Under the pieces are notes generated by a model, which worked only from the letters and a program-made list of their open reading frames with translations, was not told where the DNA came from and ran no database searches. This document shows positions 15,274 to 23,953 of a stretch of 64,000 nucleotides of DNA, piece by piece (position 1 is the stretch's first letter; the number at the start of each line of letters is the position of its first letter). The translations under genes and the position numbers were made by a program. The stretch is from Colimorpha_A sp900556615 (GTDB lineage: Bacteria; Bacillota; Clostridia; Oscillospirales; CAG-272). The stretch covers positions 128,711 to 192,710 of the forward strand of contig CAVBUH010000043.1 in NCBI GenBank assembly GCA_963598415.1, given 5' to 3'.

Positions 15274-16561
15274 AACCCTATTTTGGCTTTGGCTGAGTCT
15301 TATCTGCGGTCCGGGAAGCAAAAGCGCCGACAGCTTGCTTGAGAGCTTTGGAGGCTCGGTTTCCGATATTTATGAGGCGGGTGAAAAAGAGTATTCCGCT
15401 TTCCCAGAAATAGGGAAACAGCTTAGGGATAAGCTGTGTGGTAAATCGCTTGCTGCAGCAAAGGAGATATTCGCTTTTTGCCGCAATGAAGGAGTGGGGA
15501 TTCTTACGCCGGAGTCGATTCTCTATCCGGCAAGACTCGCCAGAATCAGAAATAAACCTTTAGTTTTATATTACAAGGGAATACTCCGCGATCTTGAACC
15601 GGAGGTCTGTATTGCCGAAGTGGGAACGAGACATATGTCGGAATACGGCAGCCATTCCTCTTATTCCATGGCTTATGATTTGGCTAAAGCGGGAGCCGTT
15701 GTCGTAAGCGGTATGGCAAAAGGTGTTGACGGCATGGCGCACAGGGGAGCACTTGATGCCGGCGGTTATACCGTTGCTGTGTTGGGAAACGGGATCGACC
15801 GTGCGTATCCGAGCGAACATTTGCCGCTTATGAAAGAAATCATCAAAAACGGTGTTGTCATAACGGAATACAAGCCATTCACTGCGCCTAACGGCTTTAA
15901 TTTTCCGTTGAGAAACCGAATTATCAGCGGGCTTTCCCAGGGGACTGTTGTAATTGAGGCGCCCTCGTCAAGCGGTGCTCTTATCACCGCCGATTATGCT
16001 GTGGGACAGGGAAGGGATATTTTTGCCCTCCCCGGGAAGGTCGGGGAACTGAACAGTGGCGGTACGAATCAGCTTATAAAAAACGGAGCGAAAATAATTA
16101 CTTGTGCTGCCGACGTCCTTCTTGAATATCAGACGCTGTATAGTAATAAAATAAATTTGAATAATATACCGTCTATCAAGTCATCAAGCTTCAGAAGTCC
16201 CCTTGATTTGAAAGTTGCTGCACCGAAACCCAGTTTATCCAAAGGCGGACTTTCTGAAAAAGCAGCCTGCCGTGTGGCGGAGAAATCGGAAAAAGCGATG
16301 GAAACTGCAGATCTCCGTAAGAGAACAGACAGAACCCCCGCAACGAAAGAGTCCATGGAACAGTTTTCTGATCTTCCGGAAGATCAAAGAAAGATTTTAT
16401 CTTTACTTTTACAGAAAAAGCGGCTCGGTTCTGACGATATTGCCGGGCAGACCGGAATGGCCGTGGGGCAGGTTCTTGCTGCACTTACCATGCTTGAAAT
16501 ATCGGGGTATATTATGGCTCTGCCGGGTGGAATCTATACGATAACCCATGAGCGTGATTGA
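15260..16561 (+). CDS. dprA: DNA-processing protein DprA
   Basis: A 433-residue DprA/Smf protein that loads RecA onto incoming single-stranded DNA in transformation. An N-terminal HhH/SAM-like region (LSLICGPGSKSADSLLESFG) precedes the Rossmann-fold DprA domain with GTRHMSEYG, VVSGMAKGVDGMAHRGAL, GNGIDRAYPSEH, FPLRNRIISGLS and DIFALPGKVGELNSGG. A variable basic linker (about residues 300-365) leads to a C-terminal winged-helix domain (QRKILSLLLQKKRLGSDDIA). GGAGG lies seven bases upstream. It often sits directly before topA, and does so here, separated only by two repeat elements. Confidence 0.94.
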   Translation: MTEDKTLFWLWLSLICGPGSKSADSLLESFGGSVSDIYEAGEKEYSAFPEIGKQLRDKLCGKSLAAAKEIFAFCRNEGVGILTPESILYPARLARIRNKPLVLYYKGILRDLEPEVCIAEVGTRHMSEYGSHSSYSMAYDLAKAGAVVVSGMAKGVDGMAHRGALDAGGYTVAVLGNGIDRAYPSEHLPLMKEIIKNGVVITEYKPFTAPNGFNFPLRNRIISGLSQGTVVIEAPSSSGALITADYAVGQGRDIFALPGKVGELNSGGTNQLIKNGAKIITCAADVLLEYQTLYSNKINLNNIPSIKSSSFRSPLDLKVAAPKPSLSKGGLSEKAACRVAEKSEKAMETADLRKRTDRTPATKESMEQFSDLPEDQRKILSLLLQKKRLGSDDIAGQTGMAVGQVLAALTMLEISGYIMALPGGIYTITHERD

Positions 16562-16575
16562 GAAACGGATATATC

Positions 16576-16757
16576 TTAAGGCAATACCGCACAATGGTTG
16601 TTGTGCAGTTGCGCCGCCGGATTTTTCGTCAGACAATACAAATTGAGGAGGCAAGAGTGACTCCTCTGCCGACGAAATTTGTGAAGGTTGACGGAATAGA
16701 TGCAAGCAAATGCGCAATAAAAAGGCGTTAGCTGTGCACCCGACGGTATTGCCTTAA
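16576..16757 (+). repeat. Element A copy 6
   Basis: A 182-bp copy with intact ends TTAAGGCAATACCGC and ACGGTATTGCCTTAA, starting 15 bases after the dprA stop. A good reference copy: the core CAAATTGAGGAGGCAAGAG precedes ACTCCTC and AAATTTGT, so GAGGAG/CTCCTC and CAAATT/AATTTG can form an internal stem. Confidence 0.95.
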
Positions 16758-16849
16758 GCCCTTAGTGCAGCAGAGTTCTGATGCCCCGGGAACTTATTCA
16801 GGCGCAAAGCATTACTTTTTTGAGCGGCGATATTGTTCCGCAGATTACT

Positions 16850-17020
16850 TTAAGGCAGCACCGCCCGGTTTACGGCTTGCACCTTGACGGCACATTTTCC
16901 TGTTCCGCCGCACTTCCAAATTTCGTCGGCAGAGGAACTGCTTATGTTTCCTCAATGTGTGTCGTTTGACGAAAATATGACTTCGCAGATCTACCGTTGG
17001 AACCTACGGTATTGCCTTAA
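16850..17020 (-). repeat. Element A copy 7, diverged
   Basis: A 171-bp copy in reverse orientation, TTAAGGCAGCACCGC to ACGGTATTGCCTTAA, with a partly altered interior. It ends 28 bases before the topA start codon, so it forms most of the immediate topA leader. Confidence 0.85.
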
Positions 17021-17048
17021 ATCTCAATAAGGAGTTTTCACTTAATCA

Positions 17049-19313
17049 ATGGCTAATCTTGTAATTATTGAATCACCGTACAAAGCTCCCACGATAAAAA
17101 ATTATCTGGGTTCAAATTATAAGGTCGTCGCCTCCAAGGGGCATTTGCGCGATCTTCCCAAAAGTACGCTCGGTGTTGACATAGAGAACGGCTTCGAAGC
17201 CCATTATATCAATATCAGGGGTAAGGGCGATATTATCAAAGAGCTTAAAAAGGAGGCAAAAAACGCTTCCAAAATTTATTTTGCAACCGACCCAGACCGT
17301 GAGGGAGAGGCAATTTCATGGCATCTTGCCAATGTACTCGGCATACCGATCGAACAAACAAAACGCATAACCTTCAATGAGCTTACCAAAACGGCGATTA
17401 AAAACTCGATAAAAGAACCGCGCAATATCGACATAGAGCTTGTTAATTCCCAGCAGGCAAGACGGATTCTTGATCGAATCGTGGGCTATAAGCTTTCTCC
17501 GTTTCTATGGAAGACCGTGCGTTCGGGGCTTTCTGCCGGACGTGTGCAGTCCGTTGCCGCAAGAATTATCGTAGAGCGCGAGCGGGAGATCAGAGCCTTT
17601 ATTCCCGAGGAATATTGGACGGTAGATGCGACGCTTGAAAATCAGAGAGGAGAATATCTTTCTGCTCATTTCTTCGGAGCAAACGGAGAAAAACTGGAAA
17701 TAAAGGATAAAGCCTCTGCTGAAAGAATCGTCGGAGCGGTATCGGGGAAGCCCTTTACTGTAGTTTCCCTTAAAAAAGCGGTCAGGACACGCAATCCTGC
17801 TCCTCCCTTTACCACCTCCACTATGCAGCAGGAGGCTTCCAAAAAGCTCGGATTTCAGTCTCAGCGGATTATGAAGGTTGCGCAGGAGCTTTACGAGGGT
17901 ATCAATCTCGGTTCGGCAAACGGCGGCGTTCAGGGACTTATTACCTATATGAGAACCGACTCTCTTCGTATTTCATCAGAGGCAAGCGCTGCTGCGAAAG
18001 AATATATTTGCGGAAAATACGGGGACAGATACTATCCTGAGGTTGCCAGAGCATATAAATCAAAGGCGAATGCACAGGACGCCCATGAAGCTATTCGCCC
18101 ATCCAATCTGAAATTCGATCCCGATTCCATCAAAAAACAGCTTACCTCCGATCAGTATAAGCTGTATAAGCTGATATGGAATCGTTTTATTGCAAGTCAG
18201 ATGGCGTCTGCCGAGCTTGATACGGTAAGCGCCGAGCTTGATGCAGGAGGTTATTCTTTCCGTGCTTCCGGTTCCGTTATCCGCTTTCAGGGCTATATGA
18301 CTGTTTATGATTACGGCGAAGAGGGAGATGAGAGTGACAATAAAAAGGTGAAGCTGCCGGAGCTTTCTGAGGGAGAAGCGCTTCGCTGTGAAAAGCTGAT
18401 TCCCGAGCAGCATTTTACGGAGCCTCCGGCAAGATATAATGAAGGGTCGCTTGTCAAATTTCTTGAGGAAAAGGGGATAGGCAGACCGAGTACCTTTGCG
18501 ACGATCATTAGTACCATCATTTCAAGAGGATATGTAGAGCGGGATGGAAAAATACTGAAGCCGACGCCGCTCGGAGAGCTTACGACCGATATGATGAAGA
18601 AATATTTCCCGGATATCGTCGATTATGCTTTTACTGCGCAGATGGAAGATGAGCTTGACAGTATAGCGAACGGAAGCGTCGATATGAAAACGGTTCTTGA
18701 ACAGTTTTACGGCGATTTTGAAAAGGATCTCGATAATGCCGAAAAAACGGTATCAAAGGAGGATATTGTCGTTCCCGAACAGGAGACGGATATTACCTGC
18801 GAAAAATGCGGAGCAAGAATGGTTGTGAAGCAGGGACGTTTCGGAAAATTTGCCGCCTGTCCGAATTATCCCGAATGTAAAAACACCAAGCCGATCGGAA
18901 AAGACGGGAAAGTTATTGAAAAGGACGAAACGCCTCCCGAAAAAACCGGAGAGATATGCAGTCTCTGCGGCGGAGAAATGCTGAAGCGCCACGGACGGTA
19001 CGGCGATTTCATCGCCTGCTCCAATTATCCGAAATGCAAGAATACCAGACAGATTTTAAAGACCATCGGAGTTGCATGCCCAAAGTGCGGCGCGCAGCTT
19101 GCGGTCAGAACAGGAAAAAAACGCAGTGTTTTCTATTCCTGCGAGAGACATCCTGATTGTGATTTTGTTTCATGGGATATGCCGACGAATGAAAAATGTC
19201 CCGTTTGCGGGAATATGCTGTATGTCAAAAAAGGCAAAAAGCAGCTGATATGTCATGAAAAGGAGTGCGGATTCAAAAAGGATCTGCCTGAAAACGGGAA
19301 TGAGCAGAGCTGA
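17049..19313 (+). CDS. topA: DNA topoisomerase I
   Basis: A 754-residue type IA topoisomerase that relaxes negative supercoils. The TOPRIM domain opens LVIIESPYKAPTIKNYLG (family consensus ESPAKAKTI, so Tyr and Pro are unusual here) and has the acidic triad motif ATDPDREGEAISWHL. The active-site tyrosine lies in GLITYMRTDSLRIS, with FTTSTMQQEASKKLGF and the EKGIGRPSTFATII motif further on. The C-terminus carries four cysteine zinc ribbons (CEKCGARM, CSLCGGEM, CPKCGAQL, CPVCGNML). Its last codons overlap trmFO, the usual Firmicutes pair. Confidence 0.96.
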   Translation: MANLVIIESPYKAPTIKNYLGSNYKVVASKGHLRDLPKSTLGVDIENGFEAHYINIRGKGDIIKELKKEAKNASKIYFATDPDREGEAISWHLANVLGIPIEQTKRITFNELTKTAIKNSIKEPRNIDIELVNSQQARRILDRIVGYKLSPFLWKTVRSGLSAGRVQSVAARIIVEREREIRAFIPEEYWTVDATLENQRGEYLSAHFFGANGEKLEIKDKASAERIVGAVSGKPFTVVSLKKAVRTRNPAPPFTTSTMQQEASKKLGFQSQRIMKVAQELYEGINLGSANGGVQGLITYMRTDSLRISSEASAAAKEYICGKYGDRYYPEVARAYKSKANAQDAHEAIRPSNLKFDPDSIKKQLTSDQYKLYKLIWNRFIASQMASAELDTVSAELDAGGYSFRASGSVIRFQGYMTVYDYGEEGDESDNKKVKLPELSEGEALRCEKLIPEQHFTEPPARYNEGSLVKFLEEKGIGRPSTFATIISTIISRGYVERDGKILKPTPLGELTTDMMKKYFPDIVDYAFTAQMEDELDSIANGSVDMKTVLEQFYGDFEKDLDNAEKTVSKEDIVVPEQETDITCEKCGARMVVKQGRFGKFAACPNYPECKNTKPIGKDGKVIEKDETPPEKTGEICSLCGGEMLKRHGRYGDFIACSNYPKCKNTRQILKTIGVACPKCGAQLAVRTGKKRSVFYSCERHPDCDFVSWDMPTNEKCPVCGNMLYVKKGKKQLICHEKECGFKKDLPENGNEQS

Positions 19314-20661
19314 TTATATAACGGTAATCGGCGCGGGACTCGCCGGTTCGGAAGCGGCTTGGCAGGCCGCGGAAGCAGGGGTTCGTGTGAAGCTGTTTGA
19401 AATGAAGCCGAAAAAGTATACTCCTGCTCATAAGTATGAAGGCTTTGCTGAACTTGTATGTTCCAATTCGCTGCGTTCTGCTCAATTTACGAATGCGATC
19501 GGTCTTTTAAAGGAAGAGCTTCGCCGTCTCGGATCCCTGATTATGGAGGCTGCGGATAACAACGCTGTACCGGCAGGCGCCGCCCTTGCTGTGGATAGAT
19601 ATGCGTTTTCAGACTATATTACCAAGAAGCTTCGTTCTCATCCGCGTATTGAGATTATATCGGAGGAAATGACGGACATTCCCGAAGGAATTACGGTTGT
19701 GGCGAGCGGTCCGCTCACCTCAGGCGCTCTTGCGGATCGGATAAGAGAATATCTCGGAGAGGGTTATCTCAGCTTCTTTGACGCAGCGGCACCTATTGTG
19801 GATTTTAGCACCGTCGATATGAGTAAGGCATATTTTGCGTCGAGATACGGCAAGGGCGAAGCATCATATATAAACTGTCCGATGGAAAGGGACGATTACG
19901 AACGCTTTTATGAAGCGCTTATTACGGCGGAAGAGGCGCAGCTTAAGGATTTTGACCGTGAGCTTCAGAAGGAGCTTAAGGTTTTTGAAGGCTGCATGCC
20001 GGTTGAGATTATGGCCCAAAGAGGTCATGATACGCTTCTTTACGGTCCGCTCAAGCCTGTCGGGCTTCCTTATCCCGGAACAGACAGAGAGCCGTATGCC
20101 GTCATTCAGCTTCGTGCCGAAAATTCGGCGGGGACAATGTATAATCTTGTCGGCTTTCAGACGCATCTTACTTTTGAGGCGCAGAGACGCGTGTTCAGAA
20201 TGATCCCCGGTCTTGAGAATGCCGAATTTCTGCGATATGGCGTTATGCACAGAAATACCTACCTCAATTCACCGAAGCTTCTTGCGGGAGATTATTCGCT
20301 GAAATCCTGCCCCGATGTTTTTTTTGCCGGACAGATGACGGGGGTGGAGGGGTATATAGAATCGGCATCCTCAGGCTGGCTTGCGGGAATTAATGCGGCA
20401 AAAAGAGCAAGAGGGGAATCCCCTTTTATACCGGAAAAAATCAGTGTGATCGGAGCGCTTTCCGGTTATATTTCGGACAGAACGGTTACCGCTTTTCAGC
20501 CGATGAACGCAAATTTCGGGATAGTAGAGCCTCTCGGCTACAGAATAAAGGGAGGCAAGACTGCAAAAAACGAGGCGCTTGCAAGGCGCTCGCTTGATTA
20601 TATCGATTCGCTAAAGAAGACGGTATGCGGAAACTGTCGTACCGCGGTAAGCATAGAATAA
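19300..20661 (+). CDS. trmFO: tRNA (uracil-54-C5)-methyltransferase, folate/FAD-dependent
   Basis: A 453-residue TrmFO, which makes ribothymidine at position 54 of tRNA using methylenetetrahydrofolate and FAD. The dinucleotide-binding motif VIGAGLAGSEAAWQ is at the N-terminus. Further signatures are FELVCSNSLRS-like (AELVCSNSLRSAQFTN), YINCPMERDDYERFYEAL, KVFEGCMPVEIMAQRG, RKVFRMIPGLENAEFLRYG-type and FAGQMTGVEGYIESAASG-type motifs. The ATG at 19300 overlaps the topA stop by 14 bases; an upstream in-frame ATG lies within topA and is less likely. Translation is probably coupled to topA. Confidence 0.95.
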   Translation: MSRADYITVIGAGLAGSEAAWQAAEAGVRVKLFEMKPKKYTPAHKYEGFAELVCSNSLRSAQFTNAIGLLKEELRRLGSLIMEAADNNAVPAGAALAVDRYAFSDYITKKLRSHPRIEIISEEMTDIPEGITVVASGPLTSGALADRIREYLGEGYLSFFDAAAPIVDFSTVDMSKAYFASRYGKGEASYINCPMERDDYERFYEALITAEEAQLKDFDRELQKELKVFEGCMPVEIMAQRGHDTLLYGPLKPVGLPYPGTDREPYAVIQLRAENSAGTMYNLVGFQTHLTFEAQRRVFRMIPGLENAEFLRYGVMHRNTYLNSPKLLAGDYSLKSCPDVFFAGQMTGVEGYIESASSGWLAGINAAKRARGESPFIPEKISVIGALSGYISDRTVTAFQPMNANFGIVEPLGYRIKGGKTAKNEALARRSLDYIDSLKKTVCGNCRTAVSIE

Positions 20662-20771
20662 GTGCTAAATTATAACGAATATATGGTTTTCGGCGCTCTT
20701 TTATAAAATCTGAACGGTTCGGATAGTGATGTCCGAAGTCAAAATAAGACAGCTACAAAAGGAAAAAACAT

Positions 20772-21797
20772 ATGAAAATTCTGATAGATATCATGAGCGG
20801 AGACAAAGCACCGCTGGAACAGCTTTGCGGAGCAGTGCAGGCAGCGGTGGAAACTCCTTCCGTATCTTTTGCTTTTATCGGAAACGAAGATATTATTCGT
20901 GCCGTTGCAACGGCAAGAGGGTTGAATGTTGATCTGCCCAATATAGAGCTTGTTCATACCTCTGAGGTTGTAACGATGGAGGACGCTCCGCTCAGCGTAG
21001 TGCGGGAAAAAAAGGATTCTTCGATGGGAACGGGACTTAAAATGCTTGCGGAGGGGAACGGCGATGCTTTTGTAAGCGCCGGAAACACCGGGGCGCTCCA
21101 TGCGGGTTCCACTCTTATCGTAAGACGAATAAAGGGAATACAAAAATCAGCTATCGCAACGGTTTTGCCCTATCAGAATCCAACTCTTCTTATCGACAGC
21201 GGAGCCAATATCGAAATCTTTCCTGAGACATATGTTCAGTTTGCAAAAATGGGAAGTATTTATATGAACAAAATACTGCATGTGGATAATCCGCGAATAG
21301 GACTTCTCAATATCGGCGCGGAGCGTGCAAAGGGGACTAAAACCGTTGTGGAAGCGTATCCCTTGCTTGAAGAAGCTCCCGGTATCAATTTTATCGGTAA
21401 TGTTGAGGGAAAGGAGCTTCCGATGGGAGCTTGCGATGTGCTTGTCTGCGATGGCTTTACCGGAAATATCGTATTGAAGCTGACAGAAGGCTGTGCTGCT
21501 TATTTGATGAAAAAGCTTAAGGATGTTTTCAACGAAAATCCTGTCACAAAAGTATCGGCACTCGGCGTAAAGAACGGTTTAAAGCGGATGAAAAAGGACT
21601 TTGATGCTTCCGAGTACGGAGGCGCACCGATACTCGGCTTATCCAAAACCGTTATAAAAGCACACGGGGGTTCGGACGCTACGGCAATCAGAAATGCCGT
21701 ACGTCAAGCTATTAGCTGTGTGGAAAACAATGTTATTTATGAAATCGCGAAGCTGGTCGTGCCAGAGCTTATACCGCGTGAAAAGGACGGTATCTGA
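20772..21797 (+). CDS. plsX: Phosphate acyltransferase PlsX
   Basis: A 341-residue PlsX, converting acyl-ACP and phosphate to acyl-phosphate, the first step of phospholipid synthesis in Firmicutes. Family features are the N-terminal ILIDIMSGDKAPLEQ (consensus DAMGGDxAP), SVVREKKDSSMGTGLKML, GDAFVSAGNTGAL, GLLNIGAERAKGT, GNVEGKELP, CDGFTGNIVLK and GAPILGLSKTVIKAHGGSD. AAAGGA precedes the ATG by about eight bases. In many Clostridia acpP follows plsX; here there is only a 96-base gap and then rnc. Confidence 0.94.
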   Translation: MKILIDIMSGDKAPLEQLCGAVQAAVETPSVSFAFIGNEDIIRAVATARGLNVDLPNIELVHTSEVVTMEDAPLSVVREKKDSSMGTGLKMLAEGNGDAFVSAGNTGALHAGSTLIVRRIKGIQKSAIATVLPYQNPTLLIDSGANIEIFPETYVQFAKMGSIYMNKILHVDNPRIGLLNIGAERAKGTKTVVEAYPLLEEAPGINFIGNVEGKELPMGACDVLVCDGFTGNIVLKLTEGCAAYLMKKLKDVFNENPVTKVSALGVKNGLKRMKKDFDASEYGGAPILGLSKTVIKAHGGSDATAIRNAVRQAISCVENNVIYEIAKLVVPELIPREKDGI

Positions 21798-21812
21798 GAA
21801 AAAGCTGAACTG

Positions 21813-21857
21813 CCGTGCGCGATGTTTTCACGCTGAAAAGGGGTAGGAAGCGCACGG
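21813..21857 (+). promoter_or_regulatory. Stem-loop in the rnc leader
   Basis: CCGTGCGC (21813-21820) pairs perfectly with GCGCACGG (21850-21857). Inside, TTTTCA and TGAAAA form a second helix around CGC. It lies 36 bases before the RNase III gene. rnc autoregulation by cleavage of a leader hairpin is known in other bacteria, so this is a candidate target; there is no T-run, so it is not a terminator. Confidence 0.45.
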
Positions 21858-21893
21858 ATGCGTTTTTGAAAACAAGCTTTCAGCAGGAAAGGA

Positions 21894-22616
21894 ATGGTTA
21901 CAGAAATGAACAGGCAATATCCGTTTCCGACGGAAGGGCTTGAAAAGAAAATCAAATATACTTTTTCGGATAAAAAAAAGCTGGAGTTGGCGCTGACACA
22001 TTCCTCCTATTCAAACGAGATGAAGGCAAAGGATATACAAACGGACAGCAACGAACGTCTTGAATTTCTTGGAGATTCCGTGCTGTCGTTTGTTACAAGC
22101 GAATATCTCTTTTCGGAGTTTTCTCGGCTCCCGGAGGGGGATTTGTCGAGAATTAGGGCGAGCGCGGTTTGTGAAAAGACGCTTCATAAGCTTGCTTCCG
22201 CAATAAATCTGGGAGATTATCTCCTTTTGGGACATGGGGAGGAGAATACAAACGGAAGAAATCGCCCTTCCATCTTAGCCGACGCCTTCGAGGCACTGCT
22301 TGCGGCAATGTATCTTGACGGAGGAATCGGACCTGTGAAAGCCTTTCTGCTTCCCCGTATCGTTGCGGAGGTTTCTGCGATTATGAGAACGGGAAAGGAT
22401 TTTGATTACAAAACCTCTCTGCAGCAGGTGATACAGCAGGAAAAAGGAGATATTCTTGAATATATTACCGTGAATGAGACGGGACCGGCTCATATGAGGG
22501 AATTTACCGTCGAAGCGAGGCTCAACGGCAATATTATCGGAAGAGGTGTCGGTACGACAAAGCGAGCCGCCGAGCAAAGTGCCGCTAAGGAAGCCTTGTC
22601 CCTCTTCGGAATCTGA
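21894..22616 (+). CDS. rnc: Ribonuclease III
   Basis: A 240-residue RNase III cleaving double-stranded RNA, including rRNA precursors. The catalytic signature NERLEFLGDSVLSFVTSEYL and the second acidic motif ADAFEALLAAMYLDGG are intact. The C-terminal dsRNA-binding domain (DYKTSLQQVIQQ, then GRGVGTTKRAAEQSAAKEAL) is complete. AGGA lies five bases before the ATG at 21894; a second ATG at 21906 is possible. It sits in the rnc-radical SAM-smc-ftsY order common in Clostridia. Confidence 0.95.
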   Translation: MVTEMNRQYPFPTEGLEKKIKYTFSDKKKLELALTHSSYSNEMKAKDIQTDSNERLEFLGDSVLSFVTSEYLFSEFSRLPEGDLSRIRASAVCEKTLHKLASAINLGDYLLLGHGEENTNGRNRPSILADAFEALLAAMYLDGGIGPVKAFLLPRIVAEVSAIMRTGKDFDYKTSLQQVIQQEKGDILEYITVNETGPAHMREFTVEARLNGNIIGRGVGTTKRAAEQSAAKEALSLFGI

Positions 22617-22624
22617 GGCGGTAT

Positions 22625-23647
22625 ATGAAAAAAAGGCATGTTAACATTCCGGTTTTTATACCGCATCTCGGCTGTCCCAACGACTGTGTTTTCTGTAATC
22701 AGCGCAGTATTTCGGGGAAGCGTTCATTTGACGAGAGCGCCGTCAGAACCGAGATAGAAACGGCGCTTTCGACTGTCAGCGAGAATTGTGAAGCCGAAAT
22801 TGCTTTTTTTGGAGGAAGCTTTACCGGTATCGACAGAGGACTTATGATACGATTGCTCGACACCGCTCAGAATTATGTTGACTGCGGGAGAGTCACTTCA
22901 ATCCGTCTTTCCACTCGTCCCGATTATATCAATGATGACATTCTGACGCTTCTCTCCCGATACGGTGTAAAGGATATAGAACTCGGTATACAAAGCATGA
23001 ATGACAGTGTGCTGTCTGCTTCCAAGCGGGGACATACGGCGGCGGATTCGGAAAGAGCCTGTCGGTTGGTAAAAAGCTATGGTTTTTCCCTTGTGGGGCA
23101 GATGATGACGGGGCTTCCTCTGTCAACTCCCGGCACGGAAATGGATACTGCCGAAAAAATCTGCCGGCTCGGTGCGGACGGAGCGAGAATCTATCCGACA
23201 ATGGTTTTCAGAGGAACCGAGCTTGAGCGTATGGCGCTTGATGGAAGCTATACGCCTCCGAAGCTGGAGGATGCGGTTTCAAGAGCTGCCGGCGCGCTTG
23301 AGGTATTTGTCGGACGCGGTGTGCCGGTAATCAGAATAGGACTTCATTCCGGTGAGGCGCTTTATTCCGAGGAGGGAATCTCATTCGGCGCCTATCATCC
23401 GGCAATGGGGGAGCTTGTTGAGGGAGAACTCTATTTTATGACGGTAAGAAAAGCACTTTTGCCTGTGTCCGACTCGGTGAGAGGGAGAGCGGCAGCCGTT
23501 TCGGTCCCTGTCGGCGAGCTTTCGAAAGCAATCGGACAAAAGGGACGCAACCGAAGCAGATTGATACGGGAGTTTGCTCTTGCCGGCATACTCTTCCGCG
23601 AGAAGAACGGACTTCCGAAATATCGCTGTGAACTTAACATCGTCTGA
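22625..23647 (+). CDS. Elp3-like radical SAM protein
   Basis: A 340-residue protein with the radical SAM cluster motif CPNDCVFCNQ (CxxxCxxC) in HLGCPNDCVFCNQRSISG near residue 20. AFFGGSFTG (SAM-binding glycine motif) and LSTRPDYINDDIL, DIELGIQSMNDSVL and GQMMTGLP follow, as in the Elp3/coproporphyrinogen-oxidase-like subgroup. The acetyltransferase half of Elp3 is absent. This stand-alone form is regularly found between rnc and smc in Clostridia; its substrate is not known. It starts eight bases after the rnc stop, with GAGGCGGT as ribosome-binding site, so it is in the same transcript. Confidence 0.85.
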   Translation: MKKRHVNIPVFIPHLGCPNDCVFCNQRSISGKRSFDESAVRTEIETALSTVSENCEAEIAFFGGSFTGIDRGLMIRLLDTAQNYVDCGRVTSIRLSTRPDYINDDILTLLSRYGVKDIELGIQSMNDSVLSASKRGHTAADSERACRLVKSYGFSLVGQMMTGLPLSTPGTEMDTAEKICRLGADGARIYPTMVFRGTELERMALDGSYTPPKLEDAVSRAAGALEVFVGRGVPVIRIGLHSGEALYSEEGISFGAYHPAMGELVEGELYFMTVRKALLPVSDSVRGRAAAVSVPVGELSKAIGQKGRNRSRLIREFALAGILFREKNGLPKYRCELNIV

Positions 23648-23673
23648 GTTTTTCTTTTTTTATTGGGAATACA

Positions 23674-23702
23674 GTGACAAAATTATCTTGTTGTGATATA
23701 AT
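23674..23702 (+). promoter_or_regulatory. Promoter for the smc operon
   Basis: GTGACA at 23674-23679 and TATAAT at 23697-23702 with a 17-nt spacer, in an AT-rich gap after the radical SAM gene. It would start a leader of about 245 nt before smc. Confidence 0.65.
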
Positions 23703-23896
23703 AAAGCTTATATTGATTAAAATTTGCTGTTTGCAAAAGTCAGCAAATAAAATGGTATTTCGTTTTTTCAGCGGATTCTCCGATGAAAAAACACCTGTAA
23801 GATGGGCAGAGCAGCCCGCACGCCGAGAGGAAAAGTTCAAAATCCGTGATTTGGATCGCTCAATAAGCGTGCTGTGTAAATCTGCCACAGAGTAAT

Positions 23897-23923
23897 CGAT
23901 TGTAAAACGGAGTTTTACAATCG
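23897..23923 (+). promoter_or_regulatory. Hairpin in the smc leader
   Basis: CGATTGTAAAAC and GTTTTACAATCG form a perfect 12-bp stem with a 3-nt loop. No T-run follows, so it is probably an mRNA structure or protein-binding palindrome rather than a terminator. A 73-codon frame over 23674-23895 has no recognisable sequence and I do not call it a gene. Confidence 0.45.
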
Positions 23924-23953
23924 CCTGATTAAAATTGTAAAGGAGTATCCGTT

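Noticed and set aside
16409..16717. Recurrent open frame starting MRICLHLFRQ with SSAEESLLPPQF, also seen at about 4075, 4849, 10756, 39566 and 41957
   Set aside because: All versions are translations of element A; the frame is broken or altered in most copies and codon changes do not look selected for protein.
23674..23895. 73-codon frame before smc
   Set aside because: It coincides with a consensus promoter and leader, lacks a ribosome-binding site and has no protein-like pattern.
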